From the NCBI GenBank assembly GCA_004431415.1, contig QPMI01000151.1, positions 1 to 64,000 of the forward strand: a DNA stretch of 64,000 nt. The letters are read 5' to 3'. The translations under genes were made by a program, and so were the position numbers. The notes beneath the pieces are model-generated. The model did no database searches. It had not been told where the DNA came from and was given only the letters and a program-made list of their open reading frames with translations. The first letter of the stretch is position 1. Each line of letters opens with the position of its first letter. This DNA comes from Cyanophora paradoxa. Its lineage: Eukaryota > Glaucocystophyceae > Cyanophorales > Cyanophoraceae. Of the stretch, positions 42,076 to 53,887 are shown in pieces.

Positions 42076-44317
42076 ATGGCCATGGATGTCGAGGAGAGCG
42101 GAGCGGCTGCGACGGGCGTCGAAGCTCTGCCGTCCGAGCTCCTGCAGCTCATCCTCGGCAACCTGGAGCTGCAGGATCGGATGCGCGCCGCGGCGGTCTC
42201 GCGCCGGTGGCGGGCGGCTGCCGCCGAGCCGCCGTTCAGCACGGCGATGACGCTCTGGTGAGCCCGCTTCCGTCCCGGCGCCCCACTCGCATCGACCGCG
42301 CGCTCCGCCTGAGCCCGACCTCGCGCCTTCTTCGATCCAGGGTCGCCGGGGACGTCCGCGGCGGCGACCCGCGGCCGGCGCTCGCCGCGCGGCGGCGGCG
42401 CGCGAGGGACTTCGAGAGCCTGCAGATCAAGGACCCGCACCCCATCGGCCTGGCGGAGGAGAGCGACGAGAGGCGGGCGCTCTCGGTCCTGTCGGCCGCG
42501 GCGCTGCTGCGGCAGCCGCCGTGCGATCGCCTCTCCGAGCTGCGCGTCGTGCTTCTCTACACGGGCGCGCTCTACTCGCTCTCGTCGGGCACGTCCCCCG
42601 AGGCGGAGCTCCTCGACGAGCTGCTGGCCTCGGCGCCCGAGGGGCTCGCCCGCCTCGAGCTGGACGCGCCGGGGGCCCACGCCGGCCACTTCGGGCGCGT
42701 CTGCCGCGGCCTGCGCATCCCGCGGCACGCCCCGTCGCTCCGCGAGCTCGTGCTCCGAGCCTCCGGCGCCCCCGCCACGCTGGTGCGTTTGAATTCGAAA
42801 CTCAATTTGATCTGCACTTCAACAATTTGATCCGAGCGCCGTCTTAGGTCCAGTTCAAGGGCCACCCTACGGTCGAGTTTCTGGGGGCAAAGCTGGTGGC
42901 GCACAGCCCGCCGGACCTGCTGCGCGCCTTCCCCGCCCTCCGGTGCGCCCTTCGAACAAACCACCGCAGTGTGTTTGCGCCGCCTAAAGCTTCAGGCCGT
43001 CTTAAGCTTGAGCGCTTATCTTCAAAAAGCTCTAAACCCGAAAGCCTTAGACCGTCCTAAGCTCGCCAAGTCAAAGTTAATCATCGAATTCGAAGCCTCG
43101 ACCCCTCCTACGCTGCTGCCTAGCCTTGCCCTTGAGCCTCGAACTCGAGACGGGGGCGCGCTGCTGCCTTGGCTTAAGCTTAAGCTGCCCTGGCTGCTGC
43201 CGCGCGCGCAGGCGGGTGCAGCAGCTCGCGGTCTCCGCCATCGAGTCCGGCGACGAGGCGGACGACGCGGCGGCGCGCGGCGACGCCGCGGCGCTCCTCG
43301 CCGCCGCCGCCGCCGCCGGCGTCCGCTGCCGGTGCCGCTGCCCGCCCCGCCCCCGCCCCGCCCGCGCCCCTTTCCTCCTTTGCGCTCTTTCCTTTCCTCC
43401 TCCTCACGGGGCGGCAGGGCGCTCGAGGCCAAGGGGCTCGACCTGAGCGCCGCCGCCCCCGCCGCCGCCCTCTCCTCCCTCCTCCGGTATACGTACCCCC
43501 CCCCGGCACCCGCCACTAGTACCCCCCCGTCTTCTGATCGTGGCGGCAGCTCGTCCTCCGATTGCGTCACCCGCGCGCCCTCGAGCTCCGGTACCCCCCT
43601 CGAGCTCTCCCTGCTCCGCTGCCGCCTGCCCTGCGCGTGGCCCCCGGACGCCTTTCCCGGCCTCTCCAGGCGCGTCTTCCGTACCCCTCCCTGCGTGCCG
43701 TACCCCTTCGGGATGACGCACCCTGCAGGCTCTGCATCCGGGATCCCCCCTCCGCTCTACCCGCGTCCATGCTGCATTGGATCGTCGGTTCGAGTCTCCC
43801 CGGGCCCCCTTTCTTCGAGTCTTCGCATCTCCGAAATCTGAGGGTCCGCGCCTCAGGCGGGTCCCACGCGTGTGCCCTCCGCGACCTCCAGCTCGACTGC
43901 TCCTTCGAGGGAGTCGCCCCCGGTGCGCTTTTCTCTCTTCTTCTCTCGCTGTTAACGCTAACGTTTGCCCCCTCACTTTCTGGCCCGCCCGCAGCGGACC
44001 TCGTCGCCAGCCTCGCGGGGCTGCCGGCCGGCGCGCGCGTCTCGATCGGGCCGAACTGCATCGAGGCGTGGCCCAGCGAGCAGCTCTCCCAGGCGATCTT
44101 AATTTACATCCTCCGTCCCCGTCCCCGTCCCCGGCTAGCTGAGCTCGAGGCCGGCAGGCGATGGCGGCGGCGTGCGGGTCCGGGGCCGCCGGGACGCCGG
44201 CACTGCGGTTGCCCCAGAGACTGCGGCTCCTCGTGGGGCCGGCGGCCACCGCCCGAGAGGCGCCCGCGGCCGGCGGCCGAGAAGCGCCGCTCTCTGGCTG
44301 CACTGCCGCCCGAGTGA
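42076..44317 (+). CDS. F-box protein with leucine-rich-repeat-like C-terminal region
   Basis: Exons with matching phases are 42,076-42,257, 42,341-42,782, 42,848-42,942, 43,212-43,331 and 43,418-43,486. Later exons are less certain, with coding stretches at about 43,600-43,670, 43,840-43,922 and 43,995-44,100. The first exon encodes an F-box: LPSELLQLILGNLELQDR followed by AAAVSRRWR. F-box proteins bind SKP1 and recruit substrates to SCF ubiquitin ligases through the C-terminal part. Here that part has Leu-rich segments such as GLARLELDA, SLRELVLRAS and LRDLQLDC, which fits an FBXL-type architecture, though spacing is irregular. The stop at 44,315-44,317 assumes no intron after about 44,095; the last residues there are Arg/Pro low complexity, so the true end may differ. 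Confidence 0.75.
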
Positions 44318-45051
44318 GCCTCGGAGGGAGGGAAGCGCTGGCGCTCTAAGCGCATGGCTCATGTGCACGCGCTCCCGACCTTCTTCTCTGAGCTTGAGCC
44401 ACCGGCTATGTGAGCTCGAGTGTGTGTACATGTGTGTACGGTTAACTTTGGCGGGCGGGGGGGGGGGGGGGGGGGGGGGGGATGTTCGGGCGGGGGGGAT
44501 GTTCGGAGGGGGGGGGGAGGGGGGGGCACGTAGTCAGAGGAGGTGGAGCACCGTCACGGCGTGGAGGCGGCAGAATAATATTAATAGGAGGGGCAAAACG
44601 ATGACCATTACTAATGCAGCGTGCAGCCTGTGCAGGTACCGTGCCACGGTGCACGAGGACAGGACAGCGCTCGAAGCTGGCAAATTAAATTCGAAGTATC
44701 TGAACTAAATTTCGGCGCGGTAACTTGGCCCAGTGGTATATATCGCGGTACGTAAGTGCACGTGAGTGTGGCGGACCGGTACCGCCGCCGGTCGTACGTA
44801 TACGTATACATACTTGCCGCGCGGCCGGTATACGTACGCATACGTATCATAGCACTGCGGCATACCGCAGCCAGGATACTAGTATCTCTCAGATCTAGAG
44901 TCCGGATCCGACGGTCTGCCGATTCTCTGGGAGACCGATTTCGCACTTGCACTGCCGCGTATACGTAGTAAAATTGCCGCGGAGTTCTTAATTGATCTTG
45001 GACCGTCACTGAGTGAGTCTGAGTCAGTGCTGTACTGTGAGCCTGTACATG

Positions 45052-45086
<35 letters not shown>

Positions 45087-46004
45087 GCGGTTGCGAGTGT
45101 GCGAGTTCATGAGTTCATAGCCTGCATGACCCGCATTCAAATAAACCCACTGCCGGCGCCGGGCTCGAGCTTTTCAGTCTGCATGACCCGCGTTTTAAAA
45201 AACTGTTTGAACCCACCGCCCGGCTCGGGCTTACTGAAATACCCATCTGCAGGTTGCAATTGCCCTTCGAATTTCCGTTGAGATCTAGATCTAGATCTGA
45301 TGATCTCTGCACTTCAGCGCGCAATGATCGCGAGGTCGAGGCACAATCGCGAGTCGCGGACTGTACTGCGGCACATGTACATGTTGTCTGTCCGACAAAT
45401 TTAAACTATGACTAATGCGCCAAACTGCAAGTTTGTTTAATCTACAGAAGGCTATCTAAAGGCGCGATTTCAATCAACGTCAGAACAAAGGAATTCGAAT
45501 TCGGCATCTTCGAATTCTCTGTAATTATATATAAGCGAAAGCGAAAGAGCGAAATGCAAAAGCGTATTTATCTGACGATATCGACGAATTGATATCGCGA
45601 GTTCACTGCATTGTGCGTGTGCTGTTATATATATATTAAGGAATGAAAGGCCTCACTGACTCAAATGGCTCCGACGATGCATGCAGATGCTCGCAATCGC
45701 AAGCACCGGGGCTAGTATAAGTAGCCGCTTTCCTGCCATAGTCGGGCATTCTTGTACGACACAGAATCTTGAATATCAGTACCAAAACTCTGCCAATTTG
45801 CATCTGCAACTTGGGAGCACATCGGGAAGGGCTTGAGCTCAACTTAAGCCTTAATTAAGGGAACCTCAACCTAATTCGAAGGGACCGGATCCGGAGATAT
45901 CCAGGTCTGTTATATATTATCCTACCAATTAGGCCTCTGGTTGTGACCCCTAGATTATATCTGGGTTTTACCCGGATTTATCCAGACGCTCAATACGACC
46001 ATCA
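44318..46004. other. Gene-poor stretch with long G tracts
   Basis: It contains 25 G at 44,457-44,481 and 30 G at 45,056-45,085, followed by two similar CATGACCCGC...CCCGGCTCG units at about 45,124-45,165 and 45,182-45,228. AGATCTAGATCTAGATCT lies near 45,280. No coding sequence is supported. Confidence 0.6.
45056..45085. repeat. Poly-G tract of 30 bases
   Basis: This is the longest G run in the window. Similar runs lie at 22,933-22,956, 38,111-38,134, 44,457-44,481, 60,157-60,178 and 60,259-60,281. C runs lie at 49,084-49,103 and 63,813-63,845. All are in introns or intergenic DNA. Confidence 0.95.
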
Positions 46005-47160
46005 TGAACAGCTGCGCGTCGACGCCCCAAGGACAGTGAGCAAGCTTTTTGTTAAGTGAAGAGCAGCATTGAATAGAAAATATTCGATGGTGAATCTACG
46101 TATCCCGCACCGTCGAGGTTGAGGATGCAGCAGCAGCAGCAGCAGCGTTGGGCCAGTAGGGAACGGACGCGGTCTCCTGCAGCTGCTGGTACACGAACGC
46201 CTGCGCATGCCGCACGCGTCCAACAGCAACCTCAGCTGCACAGTTCTCAAGATTGAACAGCACGGCGCGCGCACGTTTCCGAGGACGAAGGCCCGGAAGG
46301 CAGGAGTGCCCGTGTTGCTGTCACTCTCGATGCGGAGGTTGTAGTTCTTGCCGGCGAGAAGCTGGAGGAGGAAGCGCGAGAGCAGCTGGCGGCCGTTCGA
46401 ATTCCCTCCCCGGTTTGAGTTCAGCGGCGGGATCCTGAAGCGAATCTCTTTCGTCGACACGATGGACGGCTGGAAATTAAATGAATGCGCATGCACGTTT
46501 GTAAGTTGAAGCAAGCAAGTAGAAAATAACACAAAACGGATTGCCTGAATGGTCGCGATTCTGTTCGACGGGTTGTCGGGGTCCTAGGCCTCGATGTAGA
46601 TCTTGATCATGCATATGATGGGTTCTCCGACGGGCAGGTTCTCACCGAAAATGCTAATGAAGCCGCTCGTGCCGGTCTGCGCGAGCGTAGCATTTAGCGA
46701 CGATGTTCATGAGATTGGTATATCTACATCTCTTCAAGCTTAAGGCTTCCAGATCACACCGTGGGAGCAGTCACGACGGGCTTGCTGAGCATAACCTGAT
46801 CATGACCCACTAATGAGTGTGTGGTACTCTCGACGATATCGATCGGAGTAAGCAGCATGCGCACGGCCCGACCTTGACGCTGCCGTCCGCTTGGACTGTG
46901 GCGCCTGTGACGTTGAAAGTGAAGCCGTTGATGTCGACGTCGATGGAGATTTGCACAATGTTGATGACCGGTACCGGCTGCGCATTTCAGATAATATAAA
47001 GCGGACGTTAGACCTGCGCAGGTGAATTGTAACGATCAGAAGACTTTCTTCACCAGCGGAGAGGGCGTCGGCGGCGGGAGGGTCGGTGCAGGCGTCGGCG
47101 GAAGGTCGGCGGGCGGTGTCGGGGCGACAGTCGGGCTCGGGGTCGGCGTTTCGGAGAGAG
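46005..47160 (-). pseudogene. Inverted, truncated copy of the 3' half of the 53.9-58.1 kb gene
   Basis: On the minus strand this region aligns along its length with 56,960-58,090, including exon and intron order: a Thr-Pro linker, the INGFTFNVTGATVQADGS exon, a short MLSKPVVTAPT exon, the IPT/TIG exon starting TGTSGFISIFGENLPVGEP, the exon with PSIVSTKEIRFRIPPLNS, and AFVYQQ. The N-terminal part of the gene is absent. Relative to the other copy it has a 6-base insertion GCCTAG (plus strand 46,584-46,590), which puts an in-frame TAG in the IPT/TIG exon, and 12-base insertions near 46,605-46,620 and 46,931-46,943. The C-terminal hydrophobic exon has also diverged. A broken duplicate is most likely. 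Confidence 0.8.
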
Positions 47161-48372
47161 CTGCGTGCCAGCCAAGCACGCGATCGCTATTACGCGATCG
47201 ACTTTTATTCCATCAGATGGCAAGTGGGGCGGAACTGGAGACGAGAGGAGAGGAGGCCGGGCACGAGGAAAGAGACGGAGGTGGTGGGGGGCGGTGGGGT
47301 GGTGCGGGCCGGGGGCCAGAGAGGATACCGAGAAACACAAGGGGCACGGGGTACTCGTCTGGAAGAAAGGAAAGGGGGTATACGTAGTACGGGCCTTGAC
47401 GGGGGAGCGACAGCGCTAGCGAGCTCGACGGCGTGCGCAGTGCTAGCATGCGCGCATGTGCAGACAGTGCACTGCGGCAGTACAAACGGCCTGCGCGACC
47501 CTCATGAAAAATGGGAACATGGGAACTTCACATTATCGATGATTTAGCGATGTCTTCTAATCATTTGAATCACCCTCCCCTGGCTGCTGAACCTTATAGT
47601 ACAGTATTAATATCATAGTATTAGCGGCGACCGTCGGACGCCGCGCGTGCTTCTGCGCTCCCTTCGAGCAATTCAACTACCCCTCCCCTCCCCCCCCCCC
47701 CCCTCCCCCCCCCCCGGGCCTCAGGTTTAATAGTATCAAAAACTTTAGTACTCAGGCCTTGGAACTTTATACCCCACCTTGCCTGTATACGCCCCCACAG
47801 TGCTGGAGTAGACTAGAGGCTGTGGCCGGTAATTCACTAAAAACAAATAGTACTATAGCTACTAGCTAGTACTATTAATATCCAACCTCTTAAATATTTC
47901 CTAGGCCTGCTTTACAGTATTTCCGAAAGTTCCCCCCGCCGCCGTTAACGTTGGGGCCGCCCGGGCGGCCGGTAGTAGACTAGTATTAGTAGTACTAGTA
48001 TACTAGTGGCCACGGACTCCGGGACTCGGCCGGCGCGGAGTGCCCACTGCCCACTGCCCACTGCCCACTGCGGCACTGCCCATTGCCCACAGTGCCCAGC
48101 GCCCAGCCGCCGCCCATGGCCACTGCCCAGTGCCCACTGGCCATGCATACTGTAATTCGGGTAATATTTAAGACCCCAAAATAATTAGTAATCCCGGGGT
48201 TTGGTCGGTTTAGTAGGCTGATAATATTTAAGAGTTGGCCGCGCGGAGCGCTCTAGTAGCGGCCTTCAGAAGGGCCTAGAGGGTGGGCGCGGCGCGCGCT
48301 AGGGGGTCTAGCTAGCTGTCTCCTCTAGATTTCGGCTAGCTCGTTGCGCGGTTCTGCATGGACTCGTTGGAG
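47161..48372. other. Intergenic, repeat-rich
   Basis: It holds C tracts around 47,682-47,717, a fragment of dispersed repeat A (47,770-47,845), and at 48,030-48,130 a run of CACTGCC/GCCCA words. No gene is seen. Confidence 0.55.
47770..47845 (+). repeat. Dispersed repeat A, copy 2 (fragment)
   Basis: The part CCCCCACAGTGCTGGAG and the end word GGCCGGTAATTCACTAAAAA match the end of copy 1. The T-rich upstream part is missing. Confidence 0.7.
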
Positions 48373-48528
48373 TTCTCCCTAGCTGTCATGCTCGATCTCC
48401 TCTAGATTTCCACTTCGTCGCACTGCGCCGCGTACGCCGCACGGAACCACTTCTCCCTAGCTGTCTTGCTCGATCTCCTCTAGATTTTCACTTCTTCGCA
48501 CCGCGCCGCGTACGCCGCACGGTATCCG
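48373..48528 (+). repeat. Two tandem 78-bp units
   Basis: TTCTCCCTAGCTGTC starts at 48,373 and 48,451, and the units match over nearly all 78 bases through CGTACGCCGCACGG. A partial relative precedes them at about 48,312-48,372. Confidence 0.9.
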
Positions 48529-49446
48529 TGCCGCCTAGACTACTTTTCACTGCATCAAGCTTTAAGCTTGCACCGCAGCACGTGTATCGACGCCCGCGCA
48601 GCCCCGGGCCCGTGGGCCGGAGTGTCCCGTATACGTACCGCGTAGCTTTTGCTCGCGATCCAGCCTCTGCTCGCAGCCGCACCGCTAGCGCTGCGGACGT
48701 TGTTGGCGCCCCGCGGCCGGCGGCTGTCCCTTCGCGCCGGGCGGTCCGCACCCTCGAGTGTCGCCTCGGCCCCGCGCGTAACCGCCTCGGGCCTCCGGCG
48801 CCGGTCTTGCAAGCTGACCAGCTCTTGCGAGCGCATCAGCGGCAAACCGAGCGCTCGAATTGCGAATAACAAAGAGGGGCGCGTGTGCAGCTGCAGCGCG
48901 TGAACAGCGAGCAAGCGAGATCATTGCGTGCGCGAGAATTCGGGCGTTAACTGAGCTTCGGAACTGAGCTTAACCAAAAGAAAGCGCCTCGGCAACGAAC
49001 AAGAGAAAGCTAACATGGGACGAGGGCGCAAAGCTGGTGCAGAGCTGCCTGAAGGCATCGCTGAGGGCGTGAGCATACAAAATCCCCCCCCCCCCCCCCC
49101 CCCGAATCGGGAAAAAAACGCCGAAGCCGGAACGGCGCAATGTCGTCGACCTGTCAACCCGTACATGATCGTGTGTACTGCAGGATCGCTCCAGCGCTCA
49201 CGCGGAGGAAGTCGAGGTCGACACAGCATGCCGATCGCAAGCGCAAGCGATGCCCAGCACGTTCGCAAGCGATGCTGAAGGCCGCCGACAGGGCGTTTCC
49301 ATCCAGCCGTAGATCCCGTCAGCCCGCACGCGCGCCCCGCCTTCCCGCTTGACGCCCGCTTGCACCTGACGGTCCCTCCGCAGGCCGTTGTGCCCGTCAG
49401 TCGAACCGGCTGAGTTCTGCATCGAGTCGCCGTCTGAACGCGCCCT
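48529..49446. other. GC-rich intergenic stretch without supported genes
   Basis: Open frames exist on both strands, but they are GC shadows with no consistent domain or splice pattern. A run of 20 C lies at 49,084-49,103. Confidence 0.5.
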
Positions 49447-49565
49447 CGCCTGATCGTGACTCGTGAGCCGCCGCCCGCGCTCCCGGAACTCGCGCACCCC
49501 GTCTAACGCCTGATCGTGAGCCGCCGCCCGCGCTGCGGGAACTCGCGCACCCCGTCTTACGGGCG
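49447..49565 (+). repeat. Two tandem ~60-bp units
   Basis: CGCCTGATCGTGA starts at 49,447 and 49,507, each followed by GAGCCGCCGCCCGCGCT and CGCGCACCCCGTCT. Confidence 0.85.
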
Positions 49566-50954
49566 CTGTGCGTTGCGTATCAGCCGATGCGGCTAGCGTA
49601 TGCATGGACCCAGGTCCCACATCGTCCCTAGCCCCGTTAGTGCGGCCGCACGCCCCGCCCTCCTCGTGGGCGCGCGTCTGACGGGCCCCGCGCAGGCCAC
49701 CGTGCCCGTCAGTCGAAGCGCTCGGCGCCTGCATCCACTCGGCGTCCCCGTGAGCCTCCCGGCCCGCCCCCGCCCCCCGTGCCCTCGACTGACCGACGCT
49801 TTCCAGGCCTCCCGTCGTCGCTAGCCTCGCCGGCCGGGCCTGCTGCTCGGCCGGGCCTGCAGCCCTTTTCTACTCTTTACAATCATATATAATCTGTTTC
49901 TATCTTTACTACTTCAACCTGCCGCGCGCGCTGGGCCGGGGTCAATCTACATCTGCCCCGTGCATGTTCGTGCCACTACTACTCTTTCATTAGATCCAGA
50001 TTCCCCCCTTGCACCCCCGGCGCGCCAAAACGCGGCCGGGCCACTAGTACTAGTAAATATTTCCCGACTTACAGTATGGTGACGCCGCTGACCGTGGCTG
50101 ACCGTGACGCGAATTTCGAACGGACGGTCACGGCCCCACAGGTACGCCGGGTGACGCGTACGGCGCCGGGCCGGCGCGGCGCGCGCCGGCGCCGCGCCCG
50201 GCGGGCTCAGCGGCTGGCGGCGCGCCCGGATCCGAATTTCAAAACTCCGGCCCGGCGGCACCGACAAACTTGAAAGGTTAAAAAAAAGAAGATGGGGCCG
50301 GCGACCGGCGCGGGCCGGGCGCGCGGCGCGCGGCGCGGCCGCCGGGCCGGGGCGCCGGGCGCGCGGCGGCCGCCGGGCGGCGCGGCCGACCGCGCGGCGC
50401 CCGGCCGGCGCCCGCGGCCGTCGCTTTCAATTTAATTTTTGTTAAACACACCGTGATCGACGGGCCCAATACTAAGTTTTTTTTGGGAGGGGTGAGGGGC
50501 CACTGAGGGCATCGCCCCCACGGTGTTCACTGCCCAATGCGGTCCCCCCGCCCAGTGGGACGGCCGAGCCAAAAATCTTCGATAGCCTGATTGAGGTAAC
50601 AAAACTTACCACTGAATTGGGCCCTTGGATCCGGACTCCGGAGTCGACGTCTCCGAGGCGCCACGGCCCACGTGCACTGCGCGCCAGTCAGGGTTCCACA
50701 CTCGCAGTCCAGGCTGTCCCGGCCTGTACGACGGTCCATGCATATGCTACCGTAGTACTCCATGCCAGTCCATGGCACTCCAGGCCATGCCAGCATCATG
50801 GCATGCGCAGCCGGCCCCGGCGCCAGCTACGTATATACCGGTAGCTATAGATGCAGATCCGATGATCATGCAGTACTAGTGCGCTGCACTGCGGCAGCTA
50901 GCGCTAGCTGAGCTAGCGCTGCGCGCATCACGCGGCGCATGCGCACTGCCTGTG
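49566..50954. other. Intergenic with a GC-only palindromic block
   Basis: 50,290-50,430 consists almost only of G and C arranged as CGCGCGGCGC, GGCCGCCGGG and CCGGCCGG words, bordered by A-rich and T-rich stretches (50,277-50,290 and 50,425-50,445). No gene is recognised. Confidence 0.55.
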
Positions 50955-51075
50955 GTTCGGGCTACCCCTACAAATTCCCGGCTTTAGCAGGCGGGAAATA
51001 TTTAGTAGATCGTCCAAAACCTTTTAGTACTATAAATATGCAGCCCACTAAATATTTCTAGTTCTACAGTATACG
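50955..51075 (+). repeat. Dispersed repeat B, uninterrupted copy
   Basis: It reads GGCTACCCCTACAAATTCCC, GGCTTTAGCAGGC, then AAATATTTAGTAGATCG and TTTTAGTACTATAAATATGC, ending near TTTCTAGTTCTACAG. A second copy at 52,606-52,915 has the same order but is split by repeat A. Confidence 0.8.
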
Positions 51076-52605
51076 CGAACGCTGTAGTATAGTACTGTAG
51101 TAGTACTTAGTAGTAGTAGTAGTACTGTAGTAGTACTTAGTAGTACTGTACGCTACGAGTTATGGGCCTTAGGCGGAGTTTCCTGGGCCTGTGGAATTCG
51201 TCGTCTCGGCAATTCCGGGTTATCGTCTCGGCAATTCCGGTTTTTGTCGAATTCGGCAATTTAACTACCGTAGTACGCGGCAATTTAAGCATTCTTACAG
51301 TAGCAGCTATTAGCTATGCAGGCTACCAGTATAGCTACGTATACTGTCACATGTACAGTGTAAACGTACCGTTACGTACGACTCGGCGAATTGAATATCC
51401 GCCATGGCCAGCACTTTATTTCGCCAAAACACGAAAATCCTGGCGAAAATTAGTCCGCCAGCGTCTTGATTTCGCCACTGGGCCACCCCGCGACCCTCGC
51501 CATAGCCGACGCGTTGAACGAAGCTCCGCCGGCCGGGAGGCTACGTTAGCCTACGTATACGTTACCCTACGACGGGGCCTACGTATACTGCTCTGGTATG
51601 AACCGTATGATACGTAGCCTGGCAGGCGGGCCGCGGGCCGGGCCGTCGGCCTGTCGCCGGGCCGACGCCCCGGGCCGTCGACGTCGCCCGGCCGGCCCGT
51701 CGGCGGCTACCGTATACTGTAAACGTAAAAATTTTCGTCGGGACTTAATTTCGACAAAACCCGAAAGTCGTGACGAAAAGATGGTTCGCATATTTTCGTC
51801 AGCCCCAGGACTCCGCCATAGACGGGTCAGCCATTAGTACCCCTCTCCATTCAAACTTTCAGGCTTTCAGTTCAAGAGTATCAAATATTCGTCAAAGTGC
51901 AGGTCTGACGAATATTAATATAGACGAAATGAAGACGCTGTCGAAGATTCCTACGTTTACAGTACGTAGTTGTACGGTAGTACTATACTACTAGTACGTA
52001 CTACGTATACGCGGGAATCGCGGCGGGATCCGGATTCCGGAGCTTCCGAATCAAAGTTCCGATTGCAACTTCCGGATGATCGATTCATTCAATTGCAAGT
52101 TCCGCGAAGTTCCGCTGCGCATGCCGCATGCAGTGCGCCGGAGCTTCGAGCTGAAGCTTAAAAGCTTAATTAATTATAAGCTTATTTTTTCTTCCGCCGA
52201 ATTCGCGGGCCGCCGGAGTCGCGACCGCCGACCGGACGGCGGACACTGCCGGGACCGCGTCACGCACGGTGACGCACCGCGGCTGCCGCAGCCTGCCGGA
52301 GCTTCCGTAACGGCTTCGTCACGCTTTTTACCGGGAAATTGGGGGAATCCTTTTTTTTGCGAACTCGGGAATCCGTGAATTGATATCGGGCCCGGGGTCG
52401 GGACCGCCGGCCGGACAATCCGGCCCCCATTATCCGGGGTCCGGGCCCCGGGGAGTCCGGAGTCCGGATCGATATCGGACCGCGGCCTCGGATCCTATAT
52501 ATACCGTACTAACCGTAGTACTGTACGTAGGATTGCAATAATTGCCACTTTAGCAGCTGGTAAAACTTTGGTATGTCAATCTTGACAGGGCTTTTGTATG
52601 GCGAA
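51076..52605. other. Intergenic with TAGTA and GGAATTCCGG word repeats
   Basis: 51,080-51,150 repeats GTAGTAGTACT. 52,020-52,110 repeats CCGGATTCCGGAGCTTCCG-type words. 52,380-52,500 is a cluster of CCGGGGTCCGG words. No gene is seen. Confidence 0.5.
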
Positions 52606-52915
52606 GACGGGACTACCCCTTCAAATTCTCGGCTTTAGCAGGCGGCTAAATTCTCGGCTTTAGCAGGCCACATGTACAGCCTGTAAACACCAGCACTGCG
52701 GGGGCTGCCCAGGGGGCATATACAACAAAGAGAACGACTGAAATAAGAAAACTAAGGCAAGAGCACTATGGACAAAGACAAAGAGCCAAAATGGACAGCA
52801 GAGGAAGAGAGTCCGAGAAGAGACGACATATTTAGTGGATCGCCCCAAAACTTTTAGTACTATATATATAAATATGCAGCACACTAAATATTTCTAGCTC
52901 TCTAGTATTTCTTAG
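52606..52915 (+). repeat. Dispersed repeat B, copy interrupted by repeat A
   Basis: The left half is at 52,606-52,670, with a short internal duplication of AAATTCTCGGCTTTAGCAGG, and the right half at 52,828-52,915. The gap is filled by repeat A in reverse orientation. Comparison with 50,955-51,075 shows an empty and an occupied version of the same sequence. Confidence 0.8.
52676..52830 (-). repeat. Dispersed repeat A, copy 3 (inverted, inside repeat B)
   Basis: Read on the minus strand it contains TTTTGGCTCTTTGTCTT, GTGCTCTTGCCTTAGTTTT and ATGCCCCCTGGGCAGCCCCC in the same order as 18,100-18,210. Confidence 0.85.
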
Positions 52916-53887
52916 CCAAGGGGGTAATACCGCGCGCGCTACCAAATTACTCCGTTATAAAAAATTTGAGCGCGGTAATTTGGCAGCGCGGTAGTGGGAA
53001 GTCAGCGAGGTATATACTGCAGTAAGCCGTACACGGTATCCTACCGGTACGGTAGTAAGGCGGCCCCGTCGCCGGGCCATAGGCCTCGAGCTCGCGCGCG
53101 CCGGCCCATGGCCCATGGGCCATGGCCGGCCATCGGCGCGGCAGGGCGACGTCGACCCGTCAGGTCCGTCACAACATTGACTCACAAATGGAATCCGGAA
53201 TGGCCTAGTGGTGGCGACTCTCACTGGCGAGTCACTGGCGACTCACTGGCAAAAGTAATTCACAAGTTCACTGCCGCGGGGGCGCCAGTGGCGAATCACC
53301 GTGGCACTGCCGCACTGGCGCCCGGCCGGCGAATCAACCGTTGAACTTCGGAACCTGAAGTTTATTTGGTTCGAATTCCTTGCAAGGCCCTGATCTGAGC
53401 TCGAGGACTCTGCAGAGTACGTGACTGTACCGTAGTATATATATACGTTCGACACTGTTCTCAGGACTCCGCAATATATATAAATATACAGCTGAAGTTT
53501 AGCTTAAGCTAAGTTGAAGTCCGACGGTCTGGGACTCATCAAGAGAGTCTTTCCGAACTTCTCGAACTTGCCAAAAAGTTGGGAGCAGCATCTAGATCTG
53601 AGTGCGTAGACATCCGACGGTCGCCGAGTCGGTGCCGCAGTGCGTCCACGCGTGCGCGTCGCCGCCGCAGCTAGGATGCGTACGCGTGTAGGCACTAGTA
53701 CTCCCTCAGGCCTACCGTACGCGTAGTACGCCTTCCGCATCCGCTGGCTCGCATGATCACTCCCTTCAGGGCTTCTGCTATATAGCTATCTTCAAACTGC
53801 TCCGTATAATACCTCGTGCTCATTAACAATATTAATGCCTGTGTGCTGCAGATCTATATCTAGATTGGGGGGACACATCCGGCGATC
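52916..53887. other. Intergenic, AT/GC mosaic upstream of a secreted-protein gene
   Basis: CCATGGCCCATGGGCCATGG words lie at 53,105-53,125 and GCGACTCACTGGC repeats at 53,215-53,255. The last few hundred bases should contain the promoter of the gene starting at 53,888; no box is certain. Confidence 0.45.

Noticed and set aside
48529-49750. Several overlapping open frames of 80-180 codons on both strands
   Set aside because: They are GC-driven shadows, Arg/Pro/Ala rich in every frame, crossing tandem repeats and a poly-C run.
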